Below, piece after piece: positions 1 to 9,371 of a stretch of DNA of 64,000 nucleotides. How positions within the stretch are numbered: position 1 is the first letter of the stretch; each line of letters begins with the position of its first letter. Made by a program: the position numbers and the translations under genes. Source of the DNA: an uncultured Vampirovibrio sp. (GTDB lineage: Bacteria > Cyanobacteriota > Vampirovibrionia > Gastranaerophilales > Gastranaerophilaceae). A model generated the notes under the pieces. That model was not told where the DNA came from. It saw only the letters and a list, made by a program, of their open reading frames with translations, and ran no database searches. Where the stretch lies: contig CAJTLG010000001.1 in assembly GCA_910577395.1 (NCBI GenBank), positions 124,001-188,000 of the forward strand, in the 5' to 3' direction.

Positions 1-2985
1 TATTAATGTTATTAAAACAGATGAGATAAGCCCGAAAATTATTGCAATGGCAAGTGTTGAAAACATTGGGTCACGCCCTATCCAGAGTGGCAGCATACCG
101 CCTATTGTTGTAACTGCTGTCAAAAACACAGGGGTTACCCTTGATATGGCGGCGTTATACACATCCTGCCTTGTTTTTGCATCTCCGACAGATTCCAGAA
201 GAATAACACAGTTATTTGTTGCAATCCCTACAAGGCATATATATCCTAAAAATGTCATAAATCCAAAATAAGAACCTGTAATAAAAAGCCCCGCGTTTGC
301 GCCCAAAAGTGCCATAATGGCACAAATTCCAATTATTGCAGCCTTCCTTGTGTCGTTAAAAAATCCGATTAAAATCATAAGAATTGCCCCAAACGCAACA
401 GGAATTTCATCTGATATGGATTTATTTCCTTTTTTGGAATTTTCATAACTGCCTCCGATTTCATACCCATAGCCAAATTCCCATTCTTCTTTCTTGAGGG
501 ATTTAAGCATTTTTTCTATTACTGCATTTGCGGTGGTTGAAGTATCTATCCACCCTTGCAGTGTGATAGTTGGTCTGTTATCCCTTCTGAATATTTTGGG
601 GTATTCAAATTCTAATCCTGTTTTTATAACTTCCCCCATTGGTATAACATGGCCATTTTGTGACAGAATTTCAAGCGAACTGATATTTTCTGTTGTACGG
701 GCAAGGCTGTCCTGCATTTTATAGATTATCGGTATATTTGTTGTTCCTTCAAAATAATTCGAAATCTCTTCCCCTTCATATGTCGCTCGAATTGAAGACA
801 ATATATCATAAGATGTAAGATTGAGCCTTGCAGCTTCAGCATTGTTGATTTTTATTTTTATCCTCGGTGTTTTGTAACCCCAATCATTTTTAACAAGGTA
901 AACCCCCTCCGTATTTTTTAGCTCTTCCTGAAATTTGTACAAATATTTGAATATTTTATTTGCTTTATACCCGTGAAATCTTATTTCTACCGGCGCATCA
1001 TACGGTGGGCCAAGCGGTACTTTTCTTACCACAGAATTTATATCAGGGAAGTTTTCATCCATAAATTTTTTAACAGCATTAATGCTTTTGTCGACGGTTC
1101 TAAAATTATCTGTATTCACAACCAGCATTCCAAAATTAGCTCTGTCTGCAACCGGGCTTGAAGATAATACGTATCTTGGGGCGGATGTTCCTATATAGCT
1201 TGAAAAATTACCTGTTTCGGGCCTTGTTTTAATATAATCTTCAACTTTTTCAATAACACTTTTTGTCTGATAAATATTGGCGTTTTCTGATAAATTTACC
1301 CTTATTTCATACATTGGCCTGTCTGAATCCGGGAAGAAAATTTTCGGAACAAAAGAAAACATTACAAAAGATGCTAAAAGCCCAAGGGTTGTTATTGTTG
1401 CAACTTTTTCAGGGTTGTTTATGCTAAATTTTATAATTCCGTCAAAACTTTTTATCACCTTTGCCGCTGTATCATTATTTTTTGTGTCATCTGTTTTGGC
1501 AGGGTTTTTATGGAAAATGAAAATTAGATAAGGCAAAAGCGTGGTCGAATAAAACCAGCTGAACATAAGCGTTATAAACATTACTTTAAAAAGGGCGGAA
1601 GAGTATTCGCTCACGGCACTTTTTGCAAGATAAATAGGTAAAAACGCAAGGGATGTGATAATACTGACGCAAAAAAGCGGGGTTTGATATTTTTTTGTAA
1701 TATTGATTATGGTATCAAGAGCATCTTTTGGTGAAACACTTTTTAATTGTTCTATGCTTCCCTGTGCTACAACAATTGAATTATCTACAAGTATTCCAAG
1801 CGAAATAATAAGCGCACTTAACGATATTTTATCAAGTCCAAGTCCTGTTTTTTCCATAATAAAAAGGACTGACAGGATTATACAAAGTATTATTCCGCCG
1901 ATAATAATTCCTGTTCTAAGGCCTAAAATCAAAAGCACAAGCGCAATTACTATGACAACACTCTGCACAAGGCTGGATGTGAATTTATCCGTAAGGGTTT
2001 TAACATAATCCCCTTGAAGTGCAAGTATATCAAAATTTACGCCTATGGGGTATTGTGATTTTAAATATTCTATTTCTTTTTTTACTTCATCACCCCATTT
2101 TAAAATATTTCCGCCTTCCCGCATTGAAAGTATAAAAAGAATGGCATTTTTGCCGTTGGCACGACAAATGCTGTTTGGCGGGTCAATATATCCTTTTTTA
2201 ACATCGTATACATCTGAAAGTTTTATACTTTTTCCCATTATGCTTATAGGGATATTTTTTATATCTTCAACATCATTAAAATTGCTCGTACCCTCAATTA
2301 ATATATTTTCTCCGCTGTTTTCGTTATTCAGTCTTATATATCCGCCAATGCCAAGAATATTTGTTTTTTGAAGATAATTCTTTAAAATTGTATGATTGAT
2401 TTTATTAACAAGAGTGTCTTTTGGGCTGAATTTTAAATATACAGCCTCTTTTTGTGTCCCCATTAATTCAACCTTGCCCGCATTTTCAAGAGTTAAAAGT
2501 TCATCCCTTATATCGTCTGCCATATCTTTCAGTTCTTTATAAGAATAGCTGTCTCCGGATATGGAAAATATTGTGCCGTAAACATCTGCAAATTCATCAT
2601 TTACAAAAGGTGAAACACCATTTGGCAATTGGGGTCTTATTTTGTCAACTTTTCTTCTTAATCTGTCCCAGATTGGCTGAATATTTGTATATTTTTCATA
2701 AACCTCTACAAAAATCATTGAAAGCCCGTTGTATGACTGGATTTTAATGTGCTCAACCTCGTCCATTTCCAAAATCACATCTTCAATTGTTTGGCTTACG
2801 TATTTATCTACTTGGCTGGCATTCATATTAGGGCATTTTGTGGTAATTGTAGCCGTCCTTATTTTAAATCCCGGGTCTTCATTTCTTTTTATGTTTTTAT
2901 AAGAAAAAATCCCGCCGATACAGAGGATTAGGGTTAATGTTATTAAAAGAGATTTATTTTTTATAAAAAATTCCGTTATATTCAT
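1..2985 (-). CDS. RND efflux transporter permease (AcrB/HAE-1-like), 3' end cut by window edge
   Basis: This inner-membrane permease of the resistance-nodulation-division family would drive proton-coupled export through a tripartite pump. The frame is open from the ATG at 2985 to the left edge (995 codons), so roughly the last 30-60 residues are missing. It opens with a cytoplasmic end followed by a first membrane helix, a large porter loop, then a TM block holding GILVDNSIVV (the TM4 proton-relay region), a second porter loop, and a TM10 segment with GIATNNCVILLE. Compared with AcrB, the Asp pair reads Asp-Asn and the TM10 lysine is Asn, a variant relay known in other RND subfamilies. The start overlaps the stop of the adaptor gene by one base (TAATG), so the two are translationally coupled. 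The substrate cannot be told. Confidence 0.93.
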   Translation of the reverse strand, partial: MNITEFFIKNKSLLITLTLILCIGGIFSYKNIKRNEDPGFKIRTATITTKCPNMNASQVDKYVSQTIEDVILEMDEVEHIKIQSYNGLSMIFVEVYEKYTNIQPIWDRLRRKVDKIRPQLPNGVSPFVNDEFADVYGTIFSISGDSYSYKELKDMADDIRDELLTLENAGKVELMGTQKEAVYLKFSPKDTLVNKINHTILKNYLQKTNILGIGGYIRLNNENSGENILIEGTSNFNDVEDIKNIPISIMGKSIKLSDVYDVKKGYIDPPNSICRANGKNAILFILSMREGGNILKWGDEVKKEIEYLKSQYPIGVNFDILALQGDYVKTLTDKFTSSLVQSVVIVIALVLLILGLRTGIIIGGIILCIILSVLFIMEKTGLGLDKISLSALIISLGILVDNSIVVAQGSIEQLKSVSPKDALDTIINITKKYQTPLFCVSIITSLAFLPIYLAKSAVSEYSSALFKVMFITLMFSWFYSTTLLPYLIFIFHKNPAKTDDTKNNDTAAKVIKSFDGIIKFSINNPEKVATITTLGLLASFVMFSFVPKIFFPDSDRPMYEIRVNLSENANIYQTKSVIEKVEDYIKTRPETGNFSSYIGTSAPRYVLSSSPVADRANFGMLVVNTDNFRTVDKSINAVKKFMDENFPDINSVVRKVPLGPPYDAPVEIRFHGYKANKIFKYLYKFQEELKNTEGVYLVKNDWGYKTPRIKIKINNAEAARLNLTSYDILSSIRATYEGEEISNYFEGTTNIPIIYKMQDSLARTTENISSLEILSQNGHVIPMGEVIKTGLEFEYPKIFRRDNRPTITLQGWIDTSTTANAVIEKMLKSLKKEEWEFGYGYEIGGSYENSKKGNKSISDEIPVAFGAILMILIGFFNDTRKAAIIGICAIMALLGANAGLFITGSYFGFMTFLGYICLVGIATNNCVILLESVGDAKTRQDVYNAAISRVTPVFLTAVTTIGGMLPLWIGRDPMFSTLAIAIIFGLISSVLITLI

Positions 2986-4082
2986 TATTCTTCAAGGTCT
3001 TTAACTTTTACCTTCTGGCCGTCCATAATTTCCCCCGCCCCGCGTGTTATAACTAAATCGTTACGCCTAAGGCCCTCTACCACAATATGGTTATTTTTTA
3101 TGTGGAGTGCTTTTATATTCTTTCTTTTTGCCTTTCCTGTTTGATTTTTGATATCTTCTAAAAGCCAAACATAGCTTGAATTCTCATCCTCTAAAACCGC
3201 ATTAACAGGTACGGTTATTATCTTTTTGTTATCTTCTTCAGGTATCGGGCCAAATTCCATAACGGCACGTATTGCCATACCGTCTTTCAATTCCGGGTAT
3301 TTTTTATCAAATACCACAGTCACCCTGTATGCACCTTCGTTTATACTTGTTTTTGTGATACTTTTTATTTTTGCTTTTCTTGGTATTTTATCTTCAAATT
3401 CATCGGTTATGATTTCTACATCTTTACCATTGTAAAGGCTGTTTATATATTTTTCGGATACAAAGATTTTAGCTTCGCTTTTTCTGTTATCCTGAAATAA
3501 TACAACAGGCTGCCCTGGGTCTGTATATTGGTTTGGCTCTTTAAGTTTTTTTAATACTGTGCCGTCATCCGGCGCATACAATTTTCCGTATCCGCTTCGT
3601 TTTATTGAAGCTGTTAGCTGTTCACGTGCTATTTCTATTTGGTGCTGCCTTGATTGCATTTGGGTTCTTGCTTTATCCCAGTCGTTATCTGAAATACCGC
3701 CTACAGCGTGCAGTTTATCTATTCTTTCGTAGTAATTTTTGGCGTTTTCATACTGTATGTATGCATCTGAAAGTGATGCCCTGCTCTCTTGCTCTTCAAG
3801 TTCAAGTATTTTATTATCAATTTCAGCTATCACTTGGCCTTTTTTTACGGTATCGCCGTCCGTAAAATTTATTTTTTTAATTACCCCCGGTGTTTCAAAG
3901 CTAAGCTCCATATCCCCGCCTGCCTTTATATATCCGAAAAATTCTTTTGTGTTGTCTGGCGTTTTTGGGGTAATTCTTGTATATTCTACATACCTTAGTG
4001 CTGCTGTTTCTTTTTTGGCGCAGGAAATAAGCCCTCCCGAGGCAAGCAGGATTAATATAAAAGTTAAAAATAGTCTTCCCAT
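2985..4082 (-). CDS. RND efflux periplasmic adaptor subunit, lipoprotein (HlyD/MFP family)
   Basis: This membrane fusion protein would bridge the RND permease to an outer-membrane channel. The 365-residue product begins with a lipoprotein signal ending in the lipobox LISC (Cys about residue 21). It continues with a barrel-sandwich/lipoyl half (near GDTVKKGQVIAEID), an alpha-hairpin with charged coiled-coil character (about 95-155), the second lipoyl half (about 165-195) and a beta-barrel plus membrane-proximal domain to the C-terminus. It lies directly upstream of the permease with a one-base overlap. No outer-membrane TolC-like gene is visible in the window. No clear Shine-Dalgarno site precedes the ATG. 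Confidence 0.92.
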   Translation of the reverse strand: MGRLFLTFILILLASGGLISCAKKETAALRYVEYTRITPKTPDNTKEFFGYIKAGGDMELSFETPGVIKKINFTDGDTVKKGQVIAEIDNKILELEEQESRASLSDAYIQYENAKNYYERIDKLHAVGGISDNDWDKARTQMQSRQHQIEIAREQLTASIKRSGYGKLYAPDDGTVLKKLKEPNQYTDPGQPVVLFQDNRKSEAKIFVSEKYINSLYNGKDVEIITDEFEDKIPRKAKIKSITKTSINEGAYRVTVVFDKKYPELKDGMAIRAVMEFGPIPEEDNKKIITVPVNAVLEDENSSYVWLLEDIKNQTGKAKRKNIKALHIKNNHIVVEGLRRNDLVITRGAGEIMDGQKVKVKDLEE

Positions 4083-4153
4083 ATCATATAAATTTTATTC
4101 AAATCTATATTTAAAAATATTACCTATGCGGGTAGTGCTCTGCAAAAAACTGA

Positions 4154-5056
4154 TTACGCCCTTGGATGAGCCTTTTCGTAAACCGTTTTTAATCTTTGAA
4201 TTGAAACATGGGTATATATTTGCGTATTTGCAATACTTGCATGCCCTAAAAGCTCTTGCACCACCCTTAAATCCGCCCCGTTTTCCAATAATCTTGTTGC
4301 AAAAGAATGCCTGAAAATATGCGGTGTTATATTTTTTGATATTTCAATATGGTCAACAACATCTTTCAATGCTTTTCTGATACTCTGGGCTTGCAGCCTG
4401 CAGCCGTGATTGTTTATAAATACGGGGTTTTTTGGGGCTTTATCCGTTTTGTATATTAAATCAGACACATTTTCAATATAATTGTTAAGGCTTTCCTTGG
4501 TCCTGTCGGGGATTAGTACAATCCTTTCTTTTGCGCCCTTGCCATATACTGTTATCTCGTTATTTTCAAGGTTCAGATTTTCATAATTAAGCCCGGAAAG
4601 TTCGCTTATACGCATACCCGATACCCATAAAAGCTCAAATATTACACGGTTTCTGTATCCTGAAGGTGTTCCTATTTTTACATTGGTAAGGATAGTTTCA
4701 ATTTCATCATCTGATAAAAAATCAGGCAGGTTTTTTGTCCTTTTCGGGCCGGATACAGAATCTGTCGGGTTAAAATCAATAATTTCTTCTCTGTATAAAA
4801 ATCTGTAAAATGCCCGGATAGAGGCTATTTTCCTTGCAATGGTGGTTTTTGTGTAATTAAGTTTATCAATAAAATAAAGATATTCTGAAAACTTTCTTGT
4901 ATCAATATCCTGTATGCTTACCTCATTTGCCCAGATTAAAAAAGCCAAAATATCGCCGAGGTATGCCCTGATTGTGTGGTTAGAAAAATTCTTTTCGCCT
5001 TTTAAATATTCTTCAAAATTGCTTAAATATCCTTTGGATTTTTGGTTAATTCCCAT
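4154..5056 (-). CDS. Tyrosine site-specific recombinase, XerC/XerD type
   Basis: This recombinase would resolve chromosome dimers at dif during division. The 300-residue length is typical of XerC/XerD. The N-terminal SAM-like core-binding domain spans about 1-95. The catalytic domain shows the Arg in SGMRISELSGL, the Lys in YGKGAKERIV, HIFRHS (His-x-x-Arg), the LLGHAS His and the Tyr nucleophile in NTQIYTHV near the C-terminus. Only one Xer gene is seen here, so XerC, XerD or a single-recombinase system cannot be separated. No phage gene or att-like repeat flanks it, which argues for the housekeeping role. A GGGAAG lies about 14 bases upstream of the ATG. Confidence 0.9.
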   Translation of the reverse strand: MGINQKSKGYLSNFEEYLKGEKNFSNHTIRAYLGDILAFLIWANEVSIQDIDTRKFSEYLYFIDKLNYTKTTIARKIASIRAFYRFLYREEIIDFNPTDSVSGPKRTKNLPDFLSDDEIETILTNVKIGTPSGYRNRVIFELLWVSGMRISELSGLNYENLNLENNEITVYGKGAKERIVLIPDRTKESLNNYIENVSDLIYKTDKAPKNPVFINNHGCRLQAQSIRKALKDVVDHIEISKNITPHIFRHSFATRLLENGADLRVVQELLGHASIANTQIYTHVSIQRLKTVYEKAHPRA

Positions 5057-5225
5057 ATTTTAAAGTATCTTCCCGCTTATCCTCTTTGTATATTATACAT
5101 TTATTTTGAAAAAATTAATATAAATCAAGTATGCTAAAATGTAAAAAAAATATTATGATGATGTTAAATAACCCCATATTTAAGTTATTATACTTGTAAG
5201 CAAAAAATCCGGGATTTTATAAAAA

Positions 5226-5846
5226 TTGCAAAATAATTTTGAAAGCCTTAATAATCTTGAAGAACACATAAGAAAATCTTCCGTTGTGCAGGAAAGAACC
5301 GGGTTGGTTGCTGTTTATATGTATAAACAGTTTCTTGATTTTCAAAAATCCACCCATAATACAGCAGAAGTGTTTATAAAAATAACCGATATTATGGAAC
5401 AGGTTGTCGAATCTATGCGCCAATCCTTCAGTGTGCGCAATATTCCTTCAAATAATGTTTACGTTAGTGTGGACCCTACAAAAACAATCGCCACAATCAA
5501 TATTTTATGGCATACAATAAGTTTTACAAACCGTTTTAATGCCTCCCCCAAGGCTATCCCAAGGGAGGGTCAGGCGCCTCTTTTTTGCGGCAGGATTTTT
5601 GCCTTAAATGGTGATTATAATGTGCTTATGCAGGATGCCAAAGATTATGACAGCCAGATGAAGGTGCTTTTGGATAATGAAATAGCCTCTCTTTATATCC
5701 CTGCGGAAAAAAATCAAAGCGTTATTATGACAATTAAACACAAAGATAATCAGGAACATTTCCTATCCCACGTTGATGCGCCGAGGGATTTTCTGCTTAA
5801 AGTTATAGAAATTGTATGCGCCGGCGGCCAATTCCACGAGCAGTAA
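5226..5846 (+). CDS. Conserved-looking hypothetical protein, 206 aa
   Basis: I do not recognise a family. The frame is closed by an in-frame stop at 5220-5222, so the TTG at 5226 is the only start that keeps the N-terminus; the next Met is at about residue 27. No signal peptide or membrane helix is visible. The first half is predicted helical (about 1-65) and the second half mixed. The rather even composition and codon use match its neighbours, so it is probably a real soluble cytoplasmic protein. It stands alone between xer and the first small membrane pair. Confidence 0.7.
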   Translation: MQNNFESLNNLEEHIRKSSVVQERTGLVAVYMYKQFLDFQKSTHNTAEVFIKITDIMEQVVESMRQSFSVRNIPSNNVYVSVDPTKTIATINILWHTISFTNRFNASPKAIPREGQAPLFCGRIFALNGDYNVLMQDAKDYDSQMKVLLDNEIASLYIPAEKNQSVIMTIKHKDNQEHFLSHVDAPRDFLLKVIEIVCAGGQFHEQ

Positions 5847-5883
5847 TGCCAATATCATACTTGCCTTGAATAAAAAATAAAAC

Positions 5884-5889
5884 TATAAT
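5884..5889 (+). promoter_or_regulatory. TATAAT box 8 nt before the start codon of the small membrane pair (leaderless layout)
   Basis: A perfect TATAAT ends eight bases before the ATG at 5898. With the usual 6-7 base distance to the transcription start, the mRNA would begin at or next to the ATG. No Shine-Dalgarno site is present. The inference is from spacing only. Confidence 0.55.
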
Positions 5890-5897
5890 TACCGTAT

Positions 5898-6155
5898 ATG
5901 GAAAACGGATCTTTAGAATTTGAAAAAATAAAACTAAAAGTAAATAATTTAGTTGCACTAAGGCAGCTGCTTACCCAAACCCTGGCGCTTTTAATTGGCG
6001 GCGTTGCAGGTATATGGTTTACTGCTAATAGTGCCTTAAAATTTATTTTAATTACCGCAGGCATATTTTACATAGCGGTTTTAGCCAAAAATCTATACTC
6101 TGCCATTTATGAACTTAATGAAAATTTATATAAAAAACTAAAGGAAATCGAATAA
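5898..6155 (+). CDS. Small two-helix membrane protein, first gene of pair copy 1
   Basis: The 85-residue protein has a charged, probably amphipathic N-terminus (about 1-25), two hydrophobic helices (about 28-45 and 50-68) separated by a short turn, and a charged helical tail. It aligns by eye with the 83-residue product at 9372-9623. Shared features are Arg-Gln before the first helix, the LIGGV-G segment in it, FYI in the second helix and KNLY just after it. Its stop codon overlaps the start of the 40-residue gene that follows (TAATG). I recognise no named family. A membrane complex, a holin-like protein and a toxin-like protein are all open. Confidence 0.8.
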   Translation: MENGSLEFEKIKLKVNNLVALRQLLTQTLALLIGGVAGIWFTANSALKFILITAGIFYIAVLAKNLYSAIYELNENLYKKLKEIE

Positions 6156-6277
6156 TGCTTAAAGTATTGGAAATAATTGCACAAATAGTAACTGTTGTTG
6201 GTTTGATTGTAGCCGGTTATTATGTTTCTAAAAGTTTGGCTGTGCCAAAAGAATTCAGGGAGGCGGATAAGCGCTGA
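6155..6277 (+). CDS. Very small single-helix membrane protein, second gene of pair copy 1
   Basis: This 40-residue open frame starts in the overlapping TAATG of the preceding gene and ends with TGA at 6275-6277. One hydrophobic helix (about 8-24) is followed by a charged tail ending ADKR. The equal length of the companion ORF at copy 2 (also 40 residues) and the same overlap arrangement support it being a real gene rather than chance. Confidence 0.75.
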   Translation: MLKVLEIIAQIVTVVGLIVAGYYVSKSLAVPKEFREADKR

Positions 6278-6384
6278 CCTATATATTTTTATCACAAACT
6301 AGCAAATTATTTTTTTTCCATGTTTTATATAATCCCACCCTTTAAAAAATAATAGCTATACGATAAACACAGAGGATATTTAAG

Positions 6385-6966
6385 ATGAGAATTAGCCCGG
6401 TTTCTATGGCGTATACCCGCCATAATTTAAGACCCCAAAACCAAAGTCCAAGCTTTGGAAAATTTGAAAATACGGAAGTGGCACAACATGTTAAAGAAAA
6501 TATGTTAAACCCTGATAAACATGGCGCTCCTGCAAAAGTGGCGTTTGATTATCTTGATAAATCAGACCTTGTTACAATTAAAAGCAAAAAAGGCCTGGTA
6601 TATGCTGTTGCTGAAAGGGATGCTATTAGTAAGCACGAAAATAAAGAACTTTTAGAAAGAGCAATATTACGTTATTATCGTTGCACCTTTAGTCGCGATA
6701 AAAAAGAATTAACCGCAACATTGGATAATACATATCGCGCCTTTGAATGGGAAGATGAATTTGAAGAGCAAACAAAAATTATTAAATCTGAACCCAATTA
6801 TCTTACCCTTGTGGATGATTTTGGCGATGCGCATAATCTATATGTAGGTTTTAGGGATGCCGAAAACGGTTACGACCCTACCGCCCCAAGTTCCGACTCT
6901 ACACCTTTAAGGGAAAGGTATGAGCCTGATAGTTGGGATAAGGCGCATGATTGGATGAAAAACTAG
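6385..6966 (+). CDS. Hypothetical protein with N-terminal SFG motif, 193 aa
   Basis: A good Shine-Dalgarno (GAGGA) precedes the ATG. The product is soluble-looking and charged, without membrane helices. Its disordered N-terminus carries PSFGKF at about residues 22-28, resembling a short motif in the N-termini of the proteins starting at 7082, 18955, 62016 and the one ending at 62658. I recognise no enzyme family. Acidic stretches in the second half (for example EWEDEFEEQ) suggest a binding or scaffold role, but that is a guess. Confidence 0.7.
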   Translation: MRISPVSMAYTRHNLRPQNQSPSFGKFENTEVAQHVKENMLNPDKHGAPAKVAFDYLDKSDLVTIKSKKGLVYAVAERDAISKHENKELLERAILRYYRCTFSRDKKELTATLDNTYRAFEWEDEFEEQTKIIKSEPNYLTLVDDFGDAHNLYVGFRDAENGYDPTAPSSDSTPLRERYEPDSWDKAHDWMKN

Positions 6967-7081
6967 AATAATTATTAACTTTTATTTCAAATCTTGTCTA
7001 AAATTTGAATTATTTTAGCAATAAATTTTGTTTACCCGTTTTCTTTATAACAAGCAAGAAAGGGAAAAAGGGTAAACACTT

Positions 7082-9238
7082 TTGTCAAAATTGGTGAAAG
7101 GTTTTAATATTGGTTCTGCCATGCATAAAAGCTTGAATTTTACAGGCTTAAAGACAGGCAAAATTCCTAACCTATCTGCAATAGAAAATTTTTCAAACTG
7201 TCATCTTGACGGCATTTATTCTAAACTTAAAGATAATGTCGCCCCCGGTTTTATTATAGAACAAGGGGGCAATGCTATTTATAAAAAGGCCAATTCTTTT
7301 ATAGATACCCTAAAATATCCTTTCACAAGAATGCCCCTTGAATTATTAAATGCTTTTGCAAATAAATTTAACATTGAAAGTCTGCAGAACAGCAAGCTGC
7401 TTACAAATTTTAATAAGGCAGGTGAAAATGAACGATACGAAAGAGCTATGCGGGGCCTGCTCCAAACTGGCAACAATCTTTTTAATAACACTCTTAAGCA
7501 AGAAAAAGTTAAGCCCGAAGATGTACAAAATTTCCTCTGCAAGCCTACAGGCTGTGAAAATTCTGAATTTGCCAAACATTGCGGTGAAATAGCGGATAAA
7601 TTCTATGAAATGTTTGATGAAAACCTTTCAAAAAGCAAAGCCCACTATAATACACCGCATGAGCGCACAGTAGTTAAGGTTGTTTCAGGTGCCACTGCCG
7701 CCTTTATCCTTGGAAATGATTTTTACAACAAAGCCATTTTAAACGGAAAAACGGAAGATGAGGCCAAAATATCCGCAAAAGACAAAATGGAACAAGAATT
7801 AATTGAAAGCGGGCAAGAGGCAATTGCCCAATATTTTACACTTGGCGCATTTTCAGAATTTACAAATAACCATACTTTGGCTGCCCCTGTTTTAAATACA
7901 ATTTTAAGCACAGTTTTCAGGATAACTTCAAGGTTAGCAAAAAATAAACCGCTTAAAAAAGATTACAGCCTGCTTGAAAAGGCGCAAAAGCCTGTAACAG
8001 TGCCCTCAATGGAAAGATTTTTAAACTCTGTAAAGAATAAAATGCCGGTTGAATTTGAAGAAATTAAGCCCGCAAATACAGTGCAAAATGAAGATAATAA
8101 AAAACATATTTTATCACTGAAAAATATAGGCTTAGCCTGCCTTGCAAGTGTCGGCATAGGTTATGCCCTAAAGGGGATTCGGGGCACAAAGGCATTTGAA
8201 GGTATTAAAGAAATTGTTAAAAATTCAAAACCTGCTAAAGCTATTAAAAATGCTGCTGTTGGTGAAATATGGGCAACAGATAAAGAAAAGCGTAATTTTA
8301 TAAATTTGGTTAAAGGTGCAGAACATAAAAAAATGGCACAATATTATCAAGATAAAATTGACAATAAAGTAATGGAAAACCCCAATTTATATAAAGACGG
8401 TAAAATTTTTATCGGTGAATATGAAAAAACTTTAAAAATCCCATTTACTAAAATAGAAGTTTCAAGACGCGAATTAATGCAAATCCCTTTAATACCTTTT
8501 AAAATCCTCGTTGAATTTGCAAGCTATCCATATAAGGCCGCACAAAAGATTTTTGAGGGAATATGTGGAAGTGAAAAAATTCAAACAGGGGTTGAAAAAA
8601 TTAAAAACGATAAAGCCAAAAATACCGTTAAAAACATTGTTGAATTTTTTGGCAAAAAACCTGATAAATTCAAACTTCAAAATGATTGTAACCTGATAAA
8701 TACATTTATTGATTATCAAGAGCAATTACAAAAGCACGGCGGCAAAATTGACAAAAACTTTGTTGAATTTTATCAAAAACACATTGACGATAATTGGGTT
8801 TCAACTCTTAATAAAGAAACCCAATCAAGCGTAAATAATGCTGCTATCGGTAAATTAACGTCACTTTTGGGTACATTTGCCTCTCTGCATTTTTCTATGG
8901 CAGATGATTTCAACTTAACCGCCGCACAAACAGGGGATAGGCAAAAGGCTGAAAAAGATGCAAGATTAAGGGGTGTGAATAAAATAATCAGAATGACAAC
9001 ACAAATTGCATTTATGGATATTTTAAACGGCGCATTCAAAATCCCCTATGCACAAAGCATCTTGGGTGCAGGAGTAATAACTGCTGCATGTACTGTGCTG
9101 ACAGACAGTGTATCAAGGTTATTAAGCGGTATGCCGTTTAGAAAAATGAACAAAGAAGAACTTGAACAATATAACGAAAATAAAAAAGAAGGTGTCCTGA
9201 AAGGCTATTATGAAATGCTGGATAAGCTCACGGATTAA
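7082..9238 (+). CDS. Large protein with two copies of an unknown membrane-associated domain, 718 aa
   Basis: No family is recognised. The N-terminus carries SLNFTGLK, akin to the SFG-type motif of neighbouring proteins. Two segments resemble each other: about 197-300 (hydrophobic stretch, DFYN, alanine- and lysine-rich helix, second hydrophobic stretch, then SRL) and about 590-700 (a similar hydrophobic stretch, DDFN, basic helix, hydrophobic stretch, SRLLSG, then EELEQYNEN). Between them lie a membrane-like helix (about 345-365) and a long charged helical region. The protein at 18955-21282 has the same architecture, so the two are paralogues. The start is TTG, with AGGG about 11-14 bases upstream; this start is somewhat uncertain. 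Confidence 0.8.
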   Translation: MSKLVKGFNIGSAMHKSLNFTGLKTGKIPNLSAIENFSNCHLDGIYSKLKDNVAPGFIIEQGGNAIYKKANSFIDTLKYPFTRMPLELLNAFANKFNIESLQNSKLLTNFNKAGENERYERAMRGLLQTGNNLFNNTLKQEKVKPEDVQNFLCKPTGCENSEFAKHCGEIADKFYEMFDENLSKSKAHYNTPHERTVVKVVSGATAAFILGNDFYNKAILNGKTEDEAKISAKDKMEQELIESGQEAIAQYFTLGAFSEFTNNHTLAAPVLNTILSTVFRITSRLAKNKPLKKDYSLLEKAQKPVTVPSMERFLNSVKNKMPVEFEEIKPANTVQNEDNKKHILSLKNIGLACLASVGIGYALKGIRGTKAFEGIKEIVKNSKPAKAIKNAAVGEIWATDKEKRNFINLVKGAEHKKMAQYYQDKIDNKVMENPNLYKDGKIFIGEYEKTLKIPFTKIEVSRRELMQIPLIPFKILVEFASYPYKAAQKIFEGICGSEKIQTGVEKIKNDKAKNTVKNIVEFFGKKPDKFKLQNDCNLINTFIDYQEQLQKHGGKIDKNFVEFYQKHIDDNWVSTLNKETQSSVNNAAIGKLTSLLGTFASLHFSMADDFNLTAAQTGDRQKAEKDARLRGVNKIIRMTTQIAFMDILNGAFKIPYAQSILGAGVITAACTVLTDSVSRLLSGMPFRKMNKEELEQYNENKKEGVLKGYYEMLDKLTD

Positions 9239-9248
9239 TAATACTTTT

Positions 9249-9371
9249 TTATTTATGGTCTTCTTTATATGCATCATTCCACAGTTTAGATATGCGGAAA
9301 AGGTAAACTCCAACTACCACAAGAGGAATAAGAATAATGTAATTCATATAACCGTTTAATATTTCAAGCAT
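9249..9371 (-). CDS. Very small single-helix membrane protein, second gene of pair copy 2
   Basis: This 40-residue frame starts one base beyond the stop of the preceding 83-residue gene (TAA then ATG). One hydrophobic helix (about 10-26) is followed by a charged tail. It has the same length, position and topology as the 6155-6277 product, with only weak sequence likeness (MLxxL start, glycine-containing helix, charged end). Confidence 0.72.
   Translation of the reverse strand: MLEILNGYMNYIILIPLVVVGVYLFRISKLWNDAYKEDHK

Noticed and set aside
4154..5056. Xer-type recombinase as integrase of a mobile element.
   Set aside because: Housekeeping length and motifs, and no phage, transfer or att-like sequence nearby.
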